In this document: piece after piece, positions 52,905 through 61,451 of the stretch
Layout of the letters: each line of letters begins with the position of its first letter
How positions within the stretch are numbered: the first letter of the stretch is position 1
NCBI RefSeq assembly: GCF_020447305.1
Contig: NZ_CP095732.1
Coordinates: 2,078,501 to 2,142,500 of the forward strand
Length of the DNA stretch: 64,000 nt
Direction of reading: 5' to 3'
Source of the DNA: Abyssibius alkaniclasticus
GTDB taxonomy: Bacteria; Pseudomonadota; Alphaproteobacteria; Rhodobacterales; Rhodobacteraceae
Translations under genes and position numbers: made by a program
Notes under the pieces: generated by a model
What the model was told of the DNA's origin: nothing
Database searches by the model: none
The model's input: only the letters and a program-made list of their open reading frames with translations

Positions 52905-53987
52905 ATGAGCAAGTTGAAGATTGACGTCGGGCTTGTCGCCGACGTGGCTGAACGGCTAGGCGCGCACCCTTTCAAGGGGTGGTTTTATGGAGACTCTATT
53001 GGCTTTGAAGGGCTGATCGCAGCCGCGAAGATTCTGGACGATCCGAAATGGGTAAACTTTTCACATGGGTTCTTTCGTGCATGGGCGACACGGATGACAC
53101 CATTCCAGCCTGACGATAACACTGCGCCCGGCCATGTCATGTGCGACATTGTCGAACAAACGGGTGATGTGATCTTGCGTGATGCCGTTCTTGAACTTGG
53201 CAGGCATCTGCGATCACGCCGCAAGCACGGGCAAGTGTCGATAACATTCGAGGATACACTTCGCTCGCTCCGGCAGCCTTACGGCGGCGCGGGTCTTTCA
53301 GACTTTGAACAAAAGCAAATGGAAAACCCCGGGGCGGGTATCTGGTTGGACTGTATGCATTTTGATGCACCATTTTTTGCCCATCTATCGCGGATTGACC
53401 CTGAAGGTGGCTGGGCAAGGGCTGCGATTGATGAAATTCTTGGCTACAAGCCCTTACTTTTTAGTGCCGAAACGGGATTGTACCGGCATTATTGGCTCGA
53501 AGATGTAAACAAGTCCTACATTGATGGTTGGGGACGTGGGCAGGGTTGGGCCTTGCTTGGTTTGCTTGATGTTGCCCATTATGTGCCCGCTACTTTTGCG
53601 GGTGTCGAGGCAGTGAAGGCGGAAGCGCTAGCTTTGGCAAGGCGTATGCTTGATTATCAGCTAAACGATGGAAATTGGCATTGTATGGTGCATGAACCCC
53701 GTTCTGGTCCGGAAAGTTCAACCGCTGCTTTCATGGCTACCGCGTTTTTTCGTGGAATCAAAATGGGTCTTTTGCCGGAGGCTGAGTTCGTTGAACCCGC
53801 TGCGCGCGCCTATGAGGCAATGGTGGCCAATTTAGATTCGAAGGGCAATCTTCTCGGAGTATCCGCAGCGGTCATGTCCGCTCTGGTAGAAGAGCATTAT
53901 TGGCATGTTCCGCTGAATCGAATTGTTCCCTGGGGCCAAGGACCGGTGCTGACTGCAATAGCAGCACAAGCCAGTGCGCAGACTTAA
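52905..53987 (+). CDS. Glycoside hydrolase family 88/105 (unsaturated uronyl hydrolase)
   Basis: 360 residues, all-helical (alpha/alpha)6 barrel family. Motifs GIWLDCMHFDAPFFAHLS with the catalytic Asp region, NKSYIDGWGRGQGWALLGL and LNDGNWHCMVHEPRSGPESSTAAFMATAFFRG match GH105/GH88. Such enzymes remove an unsaturated uronic acid left by polysaccharide lyases (rhamnogalacturonan, ulvan or similar). No signal peptide is present, so it acts in the cytoplasm on imported oligosaccharide. Starts 13 bases after the regulator stop. Confidence 0.88.
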   Translation: MSKLKIDVGLVADVAERLGAHPFKGWFYGDSIGFEGLIAAAKILDDPKWVNFSHGFFRAWATRMTPFQPDDNTAPGHVMCDIVEQTGDVILRDAVLELGRHLRSRRKHGQVSITFEDTLRSLRQPYGGAGLSDFEQKQMENPGAGIWLDCMHFDAPFFAHLSRIDPEGGWARAAIDEILGYKPLLFSAETGLYRHYWLEDVNKSYIDGWGRGQGWALLGLLDVAHYVPATFAGVEAVKAEALALARRMLDYQLNDGNWHCMVHEPRSGPESSTAAFMATAFFRGIKMGLLPEAEFVEPAARAYEAMVANLDSKGNLLGVSAAVMSALVEEHYWHVPLNRIVPWGQGPVLTAIAAQASAQT

Positions 53988-54021
53988 CTGCGCGCTATGG
54001 CCGCGTGGCTAACACGCCGCG

Positions 54022-54798
54022 CTACTCGTACATACGAATCGACACGCCGCCGTCGACAACAATGTTTTCTCCGATAATGAACCGCGCCTCGCTGGATGCG
54101 AGCAATGCGGCGACGGCGGCGATCTCAGAAGGTCTGCACAGCCGCCCGACAGGCTGCTTTGCCTCGACGGCGGCGCGCGCGGCAGCCGGGTCGGCTTCTT
54201 TTGCAAAGTGATTGGCAACGATAGGCGTGTCGGTGTAGCCCGGCGAAATGGCATTTATCGCCACGCCGCGGTCGGCATACTCCAAAGCCAAAGCACGCGT
54301 CAGACCTAGCAGGCCATGTTTTGCAACCGGGTAGGGAAAGGTCGATTTAATGATCGAGAACGCATGATTTGACACGATGTTGATTATCGCGCCATCATTT
54401 TGGGCCAGCATGTCGGGCAGAACCTGGCGGCAACAATGCCAAACACCTTCCAGGTCGACCGACATGCATCTATGCCAATGCGCCATCGTGCTTTCGAGCG
54501 GCTCGTGGAAGACCGCAATTCCTGCATTATTCACCAAAACGTCGACAGTGCCGAATAATTTCTTCGCCTCAATATGCATTGCAGCGATGCTTTCCTGACT
54601 GGCTACGTCTGTTTCGATGAAGGCAACATCAGCGCCAGTCTTAGAAGCAATCTCAGCCGCCGTATGCGCTCCAACGTCTTGATTTAGCTCAGCAATAACG
54701 ACACTCGCCCCTTCGACTGCAAATCGTTCAGCTATGGCAGCACCGATTCCTTGGCCGCCTCCTGTTACAATCGCCGTCTTTCCCTCTAGCCGCATCAT
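54022..54798 (-). CDS. SDR-family sugar/alcohol dehydrogenase
   Basis: 258 residues from ATG 54798, with GGGAGA 7 bases upstream. Rossmann TAIVTGGGQGIGAAIAERF, NNAGI, catalytic Ser near VSNHAFS, Tyr-x3-Lys in YPVAKHG, and PGYTDTP. Close in pattern to SDRs that oxidise aldoses such as D-galactose, L-arabinose or L-fucose to lactones. As the cluster has DgoD and DgoK but no other sugar dehydrogenase, this is the best candidate for making galactonolactone. Convergent with the GH105 gene and divergent from the ABC transporter. Confidence 0.85.
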   Translation of the reverse strand: MMRLEGKTAIVTGGGQGIGAAIAERFAVEGASVVIAELNQDVGAHTAAEIASKTGADVAFIETDVASQESIAAMHIEAKKLFGTVDVLVNNAGIAVFHEPLESTMAHWHRCMSVDLEGVWHCCRQVLPDMLAQNDGAIINIVSNHAFSIIKSTFPYPVAKHGLLGLTRALALEYADRGVAINAISPGYTDTPIVANHFAKEADPAAARAAVEAKQPVGRLCRPSEIAAVAALLASSEARFIIGENIVVDGGVSIRMYE

Positions 54799-54833
54799 CT
54801 TCGGTTCTCCCATTTGATGTTGACTTTATCATA

Positions 54834-54848
54834 TTAACTGTTAATACG
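54834..54848. promoter_or_regulatory. Perfect 15-bp palindrome, probable operator of the catabolic locus
   Basis: TATTAACTGTTAATA in the 87-base spacer between the divergent SDR and ABC transporter genes. Symmetry is complete apart from the centre base. GntR/FadR proteins bind such short palindromes. The half-site recurs before the regulator gene. Confidence 0.6.
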
Positions 54849-54885
54849 TCCAACACTACATCTATGTCCAGTGGAGGAGACAAGA

Positions 54886-55860
54886 ATGCGGCATACAAAT
54901 CCAATTAAATTTGCTTTGGCAGTAGGGCTTTCGGCTAGCATGTTGGCTGGCGGTGCGAGTGCTCAGGAAAATCTGATCATCGCAATCTATAAAAGCGGAA
55001 CGCAACAATACTTCATCGACCAGGCTGAAGGTTTCATGAGCGCAGCTGAAGAGCTTGGCTATGAGGCGCGAGTCATCAACGTTGAAACAGACTCCAACCT
55101 CGCAATCAGCGCAGTCTCCGATGCGATTGCGGCCGGCGCGCGTGGTATCGCGATCACTGCCCCAGACCAGGCACTGGGGCCGGCAGTATCAACCGCGGCT
55201 GCTGAAGCTGGTGTCTTGATGATTGCAACTGACGACCCGCTTGAAGATGCGTCGGGCAATGCACTGCCGTTTGCCGGTTTTGACGGCGTTGCTATGGGAA
55301 CGCGTGTCGGAGAGCGCGCGGGTGCATTGCTGGCGGAATCGGGCTGGCTTGAGGGCGAGAGCTACGCCATCATGAGTGTGGAGGTTCAAACGCTTTCAGT
55401 TTGCAACGATCGCACCAACGCTGCGATCGATCAAATCGTTGCAGCCGGCGGTTCGGCGGATAATGTCGTTCCGGTTGCGTATGATGGCACAGCCGATCTG
55501 GCGCTGTCGGCAGCTGGCCCTGTCATTACGGCAAATCCGGGCGTTGATAACTGGGTTGTCGTTGGTTGTAATGACGAAGGCGTTCTTGGCGCAACCAACG
55601 CGCTGCGAAACGCTGGCTTTGATGCTGCCAACGTCATCGCGGTTGGCCTTGGCGCCTATGAGGCGTGTCGTCCCTGGGCAGCTGGTATCGATACCGGTTT
55701 CAAGGCCGCGCTTTACATCAGCGGCGTTGATGTTGGTGATGCTGCCGCGCGTGCGTTGATCAATGCAATCGAAACCGGCGAGCCGTTGCCCCCGATGACG
55801 GTTGCCAACACCACAATTGTGGACCCCTCCACATATGCAGACATCATGCCCTGCAACTGA
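54886..55860 (+). CDS. Sugar ABC transporter substrate-binding protein (AraF-like)
   Basis: 324 residues from ATG 54886 (GGAGGA at 54873; the GTG upstream includes the ribosome site). Signal peptide about residues 1-25 ending GASAQ. Type I periplasmic sugar-binding fold: IAIYKSGTQQYFIDQAEGF, AITAPDQALGPAV, IATDDPLEDASGN, and VVGCNDEGVLGATNALRNAGF. The closest pattern I recall is AraF, an L-arabinose/D-galactose binder. A strong stem-loop between this gene and the ATPase gene probably keeps its transcript abundant. Confidence 0.92.
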   Translation: MRHTNPIKFALAVGLSASMLAGGASAQENLIIAIYKSGTQQYFIDQAEGFMSAAEELGYEARVINVETDSNLAISAVSDAIAAGARGIAITAPDQALGPAVSTAAAEAGVLMIATDDPLEDASGNALPFAGFDGVAMGTRVGERAGALLAESGWLEGESYAIMSVEVQTLSVCNDRTNAAIDQIVAAGGSADNVVPVAYDGTADLALSAAGPVITANPGVDNWVVVGCNDEGVLGATNALRNAGFDAANVIAVGLGAYEACRPWAAGIDTGFKAALYISGVDVGDAAARALINAIETGEPLPPMTVANTTIVDPSTYADIMPCN

Positions 55861-55868
55861 CAGAAATA

Positions 55869-55896
55869 TGTGGGGCGCTGGTCTGTGCGCCCCACA
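55869..55896 (+). other. Intercistronic stem-loop between binding protein and ATPase genes
   Basis: Perfect 10-bp stem TGTGGGGCGC/GCGCCCCACA with an 8-base loop, not followed by a T-run. Such structures stabilise the upstream binding-protein mRNA or attenuate readthrough in ABC operons, giving more binding protein than ATPase. Confidence 0.7.
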
Positions 55897-55918
55897 TTCC
55901 ATCGGGGGGAAGACAACG

Positions 55919-57418
55919 ATGACGACACCAATTCTTCAAATCAGAAATGTGGGCAAGTCCTTTCCGGGCGTGAAAGCATTGTCTGGCCTGTCGATGGATG
56001 TGCATTCAGGCGAAATTGTTGCCTTTGTCGGCGAAAACGGTGCGGGCAAGTCAACATTGCTCAAAATCCTTAGCGGTGACTATAGGCTTGATGAAGGCAC
56101 GGTGTTGATCGACGGCATTGAAGCCTCGCATGTCAGCCCGCTTGAAGCGCGGCGCGCAGGGTTTCGTTTGGTTCGGCAAGAACCAGAAATAGTCCCCGAC
56201 ATTTCCGTCGCTGAGAATATTTTCATTGGTGAGTATCCGCGCCGCTCAGGCGGGCGCGTAGATTTTGCCGCGATGCGTGCGACGGTCACGGATATGCTGC
56301 ATCGATACGGTTTTGCCGGGCTGATAGATATAGACGCGCTTGGCAGAAGTCTTTCGCCCGCTCAAATGCATATCGTGGAAATACTTCGCGCCTTGAAAAC
56401 GGGTGTGAAAATCGTCGCCTTTGACGAGCCCACGTCCTCGCTTACACAGGATGAAACCGAACGGCTATATGAACTCATCCGAACACTAAAGGCCGACGGG
56501 TTGGGGATTATTTACGTTTCGCATCGCTTGCACGAGGTGATGGAAATTTCTGACCGCGTGGCCGTATTGAAAGATGGCGTGCCAACGGGTGATCTGGTGA
56601 CATCGCAAACGTCCGAACAAGAAATTGTCAGGCTGATGGTCGGGCGTGAGCTGGCGCATGGATACAAGCGCAGCGAGACAACGCGTGACGATGTGGTATT
56701 GGAAGTCAACAACCTGACAAGCCGTTGGCACGACAATATAAGTTTCAAAATCCATGCGGGAGAGATCGTCGGGTTCGCAGGGCTCGTCGGGGCAGGGCGC
56801 ACGGAGCTTGCCAAAGTCTTGTTCGGTGAATTTGAGAAGCAAGGCGGCTCGGTCAAGATATGCGGACAGGACGTCCGCATCAAAAGCCCTGCCGACGCAA
56901 TCGCCGCAAGCATCGGATTTGCGCCTGAAAACCGCAAAGCCGAAGGGCTGATCCTTGTGCGCTCGGTTATCGAGAATGCGTCGATGGCTGTCTACTCGCG
57001 ACTCGCGAAATACGGTATATTGCGCAACAGGCAGATGATTACCGCAGTCGAACCATTCATCAAGCGTCTGGACATCAAAACCCCGTCTTTGCTCCAGGAT
57101 GTTGGAAAGCTTTCGGGCGGGAACCAGCAAAAAGTGGTGTTGGCGCGTTGGCTGGCGGCAAATCCCCGCCTATTGATCCTAGATGAACCAACACGCGCCG
57201 TCGACGTTGGGGCCAAGGCTGAAATCTACCGTTTGATGGACATGCTGGCCAGTGAAGGCATGGCCATCATGATGATCTCTTCAGAGCTCCCCGAACTGAT
57301 GTCTATGTCAGACAGGATCATCGTTATGAACAACCGTAGAATTTCACAGCCGATCGAGAAGCGGGACGCCACTGAAGAATTGATCGTGAATATGGCGCTG
57401 GGAACACAGGCAGCCTGA
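55919..57418 (+). CDS. Sugar ABC transporter ATP-binding protein (AraG/RbsA-like)
   Basis: 499 residues from ATG 55919 (GGGGGAAG upstream), with two ABC domains. Domain 1: Walker A GENGAGKST, signature LSPAQMHIVEI (variant), Walker B VAFDEPTSS. Domain 2: degenerate Walker A GLVGAGRTELAK, signature LSGGNQQKVVLARW, Walker B LILDEPTRAVD. This asymmetry is normal for the CUT2 class of carbohydrate importers. Works with the permease dimer 23 bases downstream. Confidence 0.95.
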   Translation: MTTPILQIRNVGKSFPGVKALSGLSMDVHSGEIVAFVGENGAGKSTLLKILSGDYRLDEGTVLIDGIEASHVSPLEARRAGFRLVRQEPEIVPDISVAENIFIGEYPRRSGGRVDFAAMRATVTDMLHRYGFAGLIDIDALGRSLSPAQMHIVEILRALKTGVKIVAFDEPTSSLTQDETERLYELIRTLKADGLGIIYVSHRLHEVMEISDRVAVLKDGVPTGDLVTSQTSEQEIVRLMVGRELAHGYKRSETTRDDVVLEVNNLTSRWHDNISFKIHAGEIVGFAGLVGAGRTELAKVLFGEFEKQGGSVKICGQDVRIKSPADAIAASIGFAPENRKAEGLILVRSVIENASMAVYSRLAKYGILRNRQMITAVEPFIKRLDIKTPSLLQDVGKLSGGNQQKVVLARWLAANPRLLILDEPTRAVDVGAKAEIYRLMDMLASEGMAIMMISSELPELMSMSDRIIVMNNRRISQPIEKRDATEELIVNMALGTQAA

Positions 57419-57441
57419 ATTATCCTGAGGAGGAAGATTAA

Positions 57442-58497
57442 ATGAGTGTATCCGCTCAAGAGGCGCAAGGCCACAAAGCTGATGGCATAATAAAGCGCGC
57501 AATGAATGCAATTGGCGCTGAAAACCTGTCTCTGATCATCGCGCTATTCTTGATGATTGCACTGATCTCGACCCAGACCGAATACTTCTTTTCGTCACGC
57601 AATATTTTCAACATCGCCCAAAATATGGCTGTTGTCGGATTGATCGCAGTTGGCATGACACTCGTGATCGTTTCGGCAGGATTAGATATTTCTGTTGGTT
57701 CTATCGCGGGATGCGGTTCGGTGATGAGCGCTCTGGTTGTTGTCTCGACAGGTTCGGTTTTGGGCGGGGTCGGGGTCAGTATTGCTGTCGGTCTTGTATT
57801 GGGATTGGTCAATGCGGGCATTATCAGTATTTTACGTGTTAACCCTGTTGTAGCAACATTGGCCACGTTCTCGGCATTTCGCGGCGTGGCGTTCCTTATC
57901 GCCCCGGGCGGTCGCCCGGTTGGCGTTTTAGATCCTGCCTTTGCGGAACTCGGCTCCGGCAAAATATTTGAAATCGGGCCCTTTCCCGGCATCCCTGTCG
58001 CCTTCGGAATTTTGCTGATTGTCGCTATCGGAGCGCATTTTGTGATGCGTACCACCGTGTTTGGCCGTTCGATCTATTCCATGGGCGGAAATCCAGTCGC
58101 GGCGCGATTGGCGGGGATCAATCTGACAAAAATGCGCTTTGCGATCTATGCAATCTCGGGCGCGCTTTCGGGCCTTGCAGGTGCGATTGTTACGGCACGA
58201 ACAAGCTCTGGGCAGCCCGCCTCAGGCACGCAGGGGCTTGAGCTTGAGGCTATAACCGCGGTTTTTTTGGGCGGGGCGCTACTTGCCGGAGGGAAGGGCA
58301 CAATTGTGGGCACGATGCTGGCTGTTTTGCTGCTTGCCACACTTTCTAACGGCATGAACTTGTTGGGTATTCCGACATTTTATCAGCTTGTTGCAAAGGG
58401 TTTGCTTCTTGTGCTGGCCGTGGCCATCGGTCAATGGCGTATGGCCTATGCCGAGCGCGCCCAGGCACGCCAAACTGCAGCCAGTGCGGAAGGTTGA
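57442..58497 (+). CDS. Sugar ABC transporter permease (AraH/RbsC-like)
   Basis: 351 residues with 8-10 hydrophobic helices. Conserved CUT2 features: GLIAVGMTLVIVSAGLDISVGSI, VNAGIISILRVNPVVATLATFSAFRGVAFLI, YSMGGNPVAARLAGINLTKMRF and GTQGLELEAITAVFLGGALLAGGKGTIVGTMLAVLLLATLSNGMNLL. It begins with GAGGAGGA 12 bases before the ATG. Forms the homodimeric channel. Confidence 0.94.
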   Translation: MSVSAQEAQGHKADGIIKRAMNAIGAENLSLIIALFLMIALISTQTEYFFSSRNIFNIAQNMAVVGLIAVGMTLVIVSAGLDISVGSIAGCGSVMSALVVVSTGSVLGGVGVSIAVGLVLGLVNAGIISILRVNPVVATLATFSAFRGVAFLIAPGGRPVGVLDPAFAELGSGKIFEIGPFPGIPVAFGILLIVAIGAHFVMRTTVFGRSIYSMGGNPVAARLAGINLTKMRFAIYAISGALSGLAGAIVTARTSSGQPASGTQGLELEAITAVFLGGALLAGGKGTIVGTMLAVLLLATLSNGMNLLGIPTFYQLVAKGLLLVLAVAIGQWRMAYAERAQARQTAASAEG

Positions 58498-58499
58498 CA

Positions 58500-59399
58500 T
58501 TGGTGCTTACGCTTGAAAATGCCGCAATCCAGTTGACGGTGGCGCCGGATATCGGTGCCCGTGTCACCAAATTGATCGATCTGCGAAATGGGCGTGATTG
58601 GTTGGTTGGCGGTAGATCGGCACACCAGCCAGACGAAAACGCAGATTACACTGCCCAGAGCGCGCGCGGCTGGGATGAGTGTTTTCCCACTGTCGCGCCG
58701 TGCCAAAGCCCCGATTGGGGCAGGCGGCTGCGCGATCATGGCGATATTTGGGGGCGTCGTGTTGAATGTGAGCAGAATGAAGCGGGTATTCAGTCAACCT
58801 TCTTTGGTTCGGGTTATCGTTTCACGCGACGACTGTCATTGCATGACGAAACCGTGGTTGCCGACTATTGGCTCGAAAATACCGGCTCATCGGCACGTCC
58901 CTACCTATGGAGCCAGCATTGCCTGCTGAATTGCAATGAAGACGACCGGCTAAGCCTTGTCGGAATCGGCGAGATGGAAGTGTCATATAACTCTGAGACT
59001 GCCGAAGTCAGCGCTCGAAATTTCAATTGGCCAAAATTCGATTCCAACCACCCGGACCTGACCCATATTGAACCACAAACAGCTTGTTGGGCGGCAAAAA
59101 CCTATGCGCCAATCGCTTCGGTAGTTGATGCCAGCGTAATGGGTGCCGATGGCGGTGCAATAACCTTTTCCTGGTTGCGCAAGGATATTCCGTTCCTTGG
59201 ACTATGGCTCGACTATGGTGGATGGCCGGCCAATGAACCTGTTCACCAGGTTGCCATAGAGCCCACCAACGCCCCCGCCGACGACCTTGCAGCCGCAGTG
59301 TCACGTGGTCTTGCCCCGCGAATTTTGCCAGGTGAAACGCATTTTTGGTCGGTTTCCATCACACTTTCGCAAACCAACAACTCAAAGGTTCCCTCATGA
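58500..59399 (+). CDS. Aldose epimerase-like protein (DUF4432/galactose mutarotase fold)
   Basis: 299 residues, start taken at TTG 58500 (GTG 58503 also possible), three bases after the permease stop. Beta-sandwich of the galactose-mutarotase superfamily: LENAAIQLTVAPDIGARVTKLIDLRNGRDWL, RGWDECFPTVAPC, RDHGDIWGRRVECEQNE, and VHQVAIEPTNAP with the catalytic-type Glu near the end. It may interconvert anomers of the imported sugar. The stop overlaps the next start as ATGA. Confidence 0.8.
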   Translation: MVLTLENAAIQLTVAPDIGARVTKLIDLRNGRDWLVGGRSAHQPDENADYTAQSARGWDECFPTVAPCQSPDWGRRLRDHGDIWGRRVECEQNEAGIQSTFFGSGYRFTRRLSLHDETVVADYWLENTGSSARPYLWSQHCLLNCNEDDRLSLVGIGEMEVSYNSETAEVSARNFNWPKFDSNHPDLTHIEPQTACWAAKTYAPIASVVDASVMGADGGAITFSWLRKDIPFLGLWLDYGGWPANEPVHQVAIEPTNAPADDLAAAVSRGLAPRILPGETHFWSVSITLSQTNNSKVPS

Positions 59400-60184
59400 A
59401 TGAAGACGATCACATTCAATTCAGCATTAGAGATGGCGTTGCCTTTCTTACCTTGAATCGCCCAACGAAAATGAATGCAATTACGGCGGCGATGGGTGGC
59501 ACCATTACTCAATTGGCGAGCCGCGTAGACACAGATGACGATATCAAGGTCCTAGTGATCGAAGGCGCGGGCGAGCGGGCCTTTTCTGCGGGTTCGGATG
59601 TGAATGCGCTCGATGACCTGGGCACGCCCTGGGACGGTCGCAATCGTGCGCAATACAATCGCGACTATATTGCGCCGCTTTTGGGCCTGCGCAAACCCGC
59701 TATTGCGATGATTGATGGCTATTGCCTTGGCGGCGGGCTGGAAGTGGCAATGTGTTGTGACATTCGGGTCGCAACACCGCGTTCGCGCTTTGGCGCACCA
59801 GAAGTGCAGCGCGGCTGGCACGCGGGTTCGGGTAACACATCTATTCTGCCGCGCCTCATAGGCTACGGGAATGCCGCGCATTGGATTCTGACCGGTGAAA
59901 TTTTTCCGGCCGAAGAAGCATATAGGGTTGGGTTTGTGCAAGTTCTTGCCGAGCCCGAAAACCTGCAGGCTTCGGTGCTTCGCATTGCAAGCCGACTTGC
60001 AAAAAACCCGCCAATCGCCGTCCAGTCCGCGAAAAATATCATCCGCCAAAGCCAGGGCTCGTCAATTGCTCAGGGGCTGTCCTGGGAGAATGACGGCTAC
60101 ACGCTGTGCATGATGACCGAAGATGCCAAGGAAGGTATGCGCGCCTTTGCTGAAAAACGCGATCCGGTTTTCCGCGGTCGTTAA
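59396..60184 (+). CDS. Enoyl-CoA hydratase/isomerase family protein
   Basis: 262 residues from ATG 59396, in an ATGA overlap. Crotonase fold: oxyanion-hole segments GERAFSAGSDVNAL and AMIDGYCLGGGLEVAMCCDIRVA, then FGAPEVQRGWHAGSGNTSILPRLIG with a Glu at the usual position. Its substrate is not readable. In this sugar locus it stands with a CaiB-family CoA transferase; together they suggest that an acyl-CoA intermediate occurs in the pathway. Confidence 0.88.
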   Translation: MNEDDHIQFSIRDGVAFLTLNRPTKMNAITAAMGGTITQLASRVDTDDDIKVLVIEGAGERAFSAGSDVNALDDLGTPWDGRNRAQYNRDYIAPLLGLRKPAIAMIDGYCLGGGLEVAMCCDIRVATPRSRFGAPEVQRGWHAGSGNTSILPRLIGYGNAAHWILTGEIFPAEEAYRVGFVQVLAEPENLQASVLRIASRLAKNPPIAVQSAKNIIRQSQGSSIAQGLSWENDGYTLCMMTEDAKEGMRAFAEKRDPVFRGR

Positions 60185-60200
60185 TCAAGAAAGTTAGACT

Positions 60201-61451
60201 ATGCAAACTGCATTCGAACAATCGGCTCAAAATCGCAGCCCCCTTAAAGGCATCAAGGTGCTTGATCTGACCATCGCTATGGCCGGTCCGCTCTGCACAC
60301 AGCGCATGGGCGAGATGGGGGCAGAGGTGATCAAGATCGAGGCGCCGGGTGGTGGCGATTTTGCACGCCACGCACCAATGGCAGGAGTCACAAAATTTGG
60401 TGACTCCACATGTTTTGTCACGCTGAATCGCAACAAGAAATCGCTTGTGCTTGATCTGAAGTCGGCTGAGGGTCGCGCGGTGCTGTATGACCTTGTGCGC
60501 CAAGCCGATGTCTTAATTCAGAACTTCCGACCACGCGTAGCCGATAAGCTTGCGATCGACTATGACACCTTGTCAAAGATCAATCCGAAACTCGTTTATG
60601 GTTCAATCAGTGGCTATGGAAATGACGGTCCGATGAAAGATCGTCCGGGCCAGGATTTGTTGCTGCAATCCTTTACCGGCCTTACGATGAATGGCGGCAC
60701 GGCGCGCGGCCTGCCGCAGGCATCGCCGCTTTACATGGTCGATGTCACCGCGTCGCATATGATGTGTGAAGGGGTTCTTGCAGCGCTAGTTGCGCGTATT
60801 TCCACAGGGCGCGGGCAGCAGGTGAATGTCACCATGATGGGCGCGATCATGGAAATGCAATGCCAGGAAATCACATCATATCTGGAAGCCGACTCGCCGC
60901 CAAGGCGCGGGGAAACGCCACAGGTCTCGACCTACCAGGAGCCGCCATATGGCATCTATATTTGTGCCGCGAACACATTTTTCTCTATTGCACAGGCTGA
61001 TCTGGCTGTTCTGGCAAAGGCGCTGGATTTGCCGATACTCGCCGAGATCAAGGCCGCACGTCCCCCTCAGGCCGATGGTGAAGCCGTTGCTGCCTGGCGT
61101 GACCGGATCTATGAAATTCTATCTGCAAAACTGCTCACCCAGACTGCACGGCACTGGGATGCGCTGCTGTCGGAACTCGGCATCTGGTGCATCGTCGTGA
61201 ATGACTACGAGTCCTTCCTGAAGCACCCGCAATCACAGGGCAATCTTACCAAAATGAAGCATCCACAAGGTGGCGAGTATTCGGCTGTTGCACCCGCAAT
61301 TTCTTTTTCCGACGCGCCAAAGCCCGAGCTGTTTGCCGCTCCGCGATATGGTGCTGACAGCCGCACGATCTTGTCTGCCCACGGCTTTGATGCCGCCCGG
61401 ATCGACGCGCTGGTCGCTTCGGGTGCGGTAATCGAAAGTGTAGTCCGGTGA
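60201..61451 (+). CDS. CaiB/BaiF (class III) CoA transferase
   Basis: 416 residues. N-terminal KVLDLTIAMAGPLCTQRMGEMGAEVIKIEAPGGGDFAR, then VLDLKSAEGRAVLYDLVRQADVLIQNFRPRVADKL, and the catalytic Asp in PLYMVDVTASHMMCEGVLAALVAR (about residue 180). Members move CoA between carboxylic acids, e.g. formyl-CoA:oxalate or succinyl-CoA:hydroxyacid types. It follows the hydratase by 16 bases and overlaps DgoD by 4. The acceptor acid may be a sugar-derived acid. Confidence 0.9.
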   Translation: MQTAFEQSAQNRSPLKGIKVLDLTIAMAGPLCTQRMGEMGAEVIKIEAPGGGDFARHAPMAGVTKFGDSTCFVTLNRNKKSLVLDLKSAEGRAVLYDLVRQADVLIQNFRPRVADKLAIDYDTLSKINPKLVYGSISGYGNDGPMKDRPGQDLLLQSFTGLTMNGGTARGLPQASPLYMVDVTASHMMCEGVLAALVARISTGRGQQVNVTMMGAIMEMQCQEITSYLEADSPPRRGETPQVSTYQEPPYGIYICAANTFFSIAQADLAVLAKALDLPILAEIKAARPPQADGEAVAAWRDRIYEILSAKLLTQTARHWDALLSELGIWCIVVNDYESFLKHPQSQGNLTKMKHPQGGEYSAVAPAISFSDAPKPELFAAPRYGADSRTILSAHGFDAARIDALVASGAVIESVVR

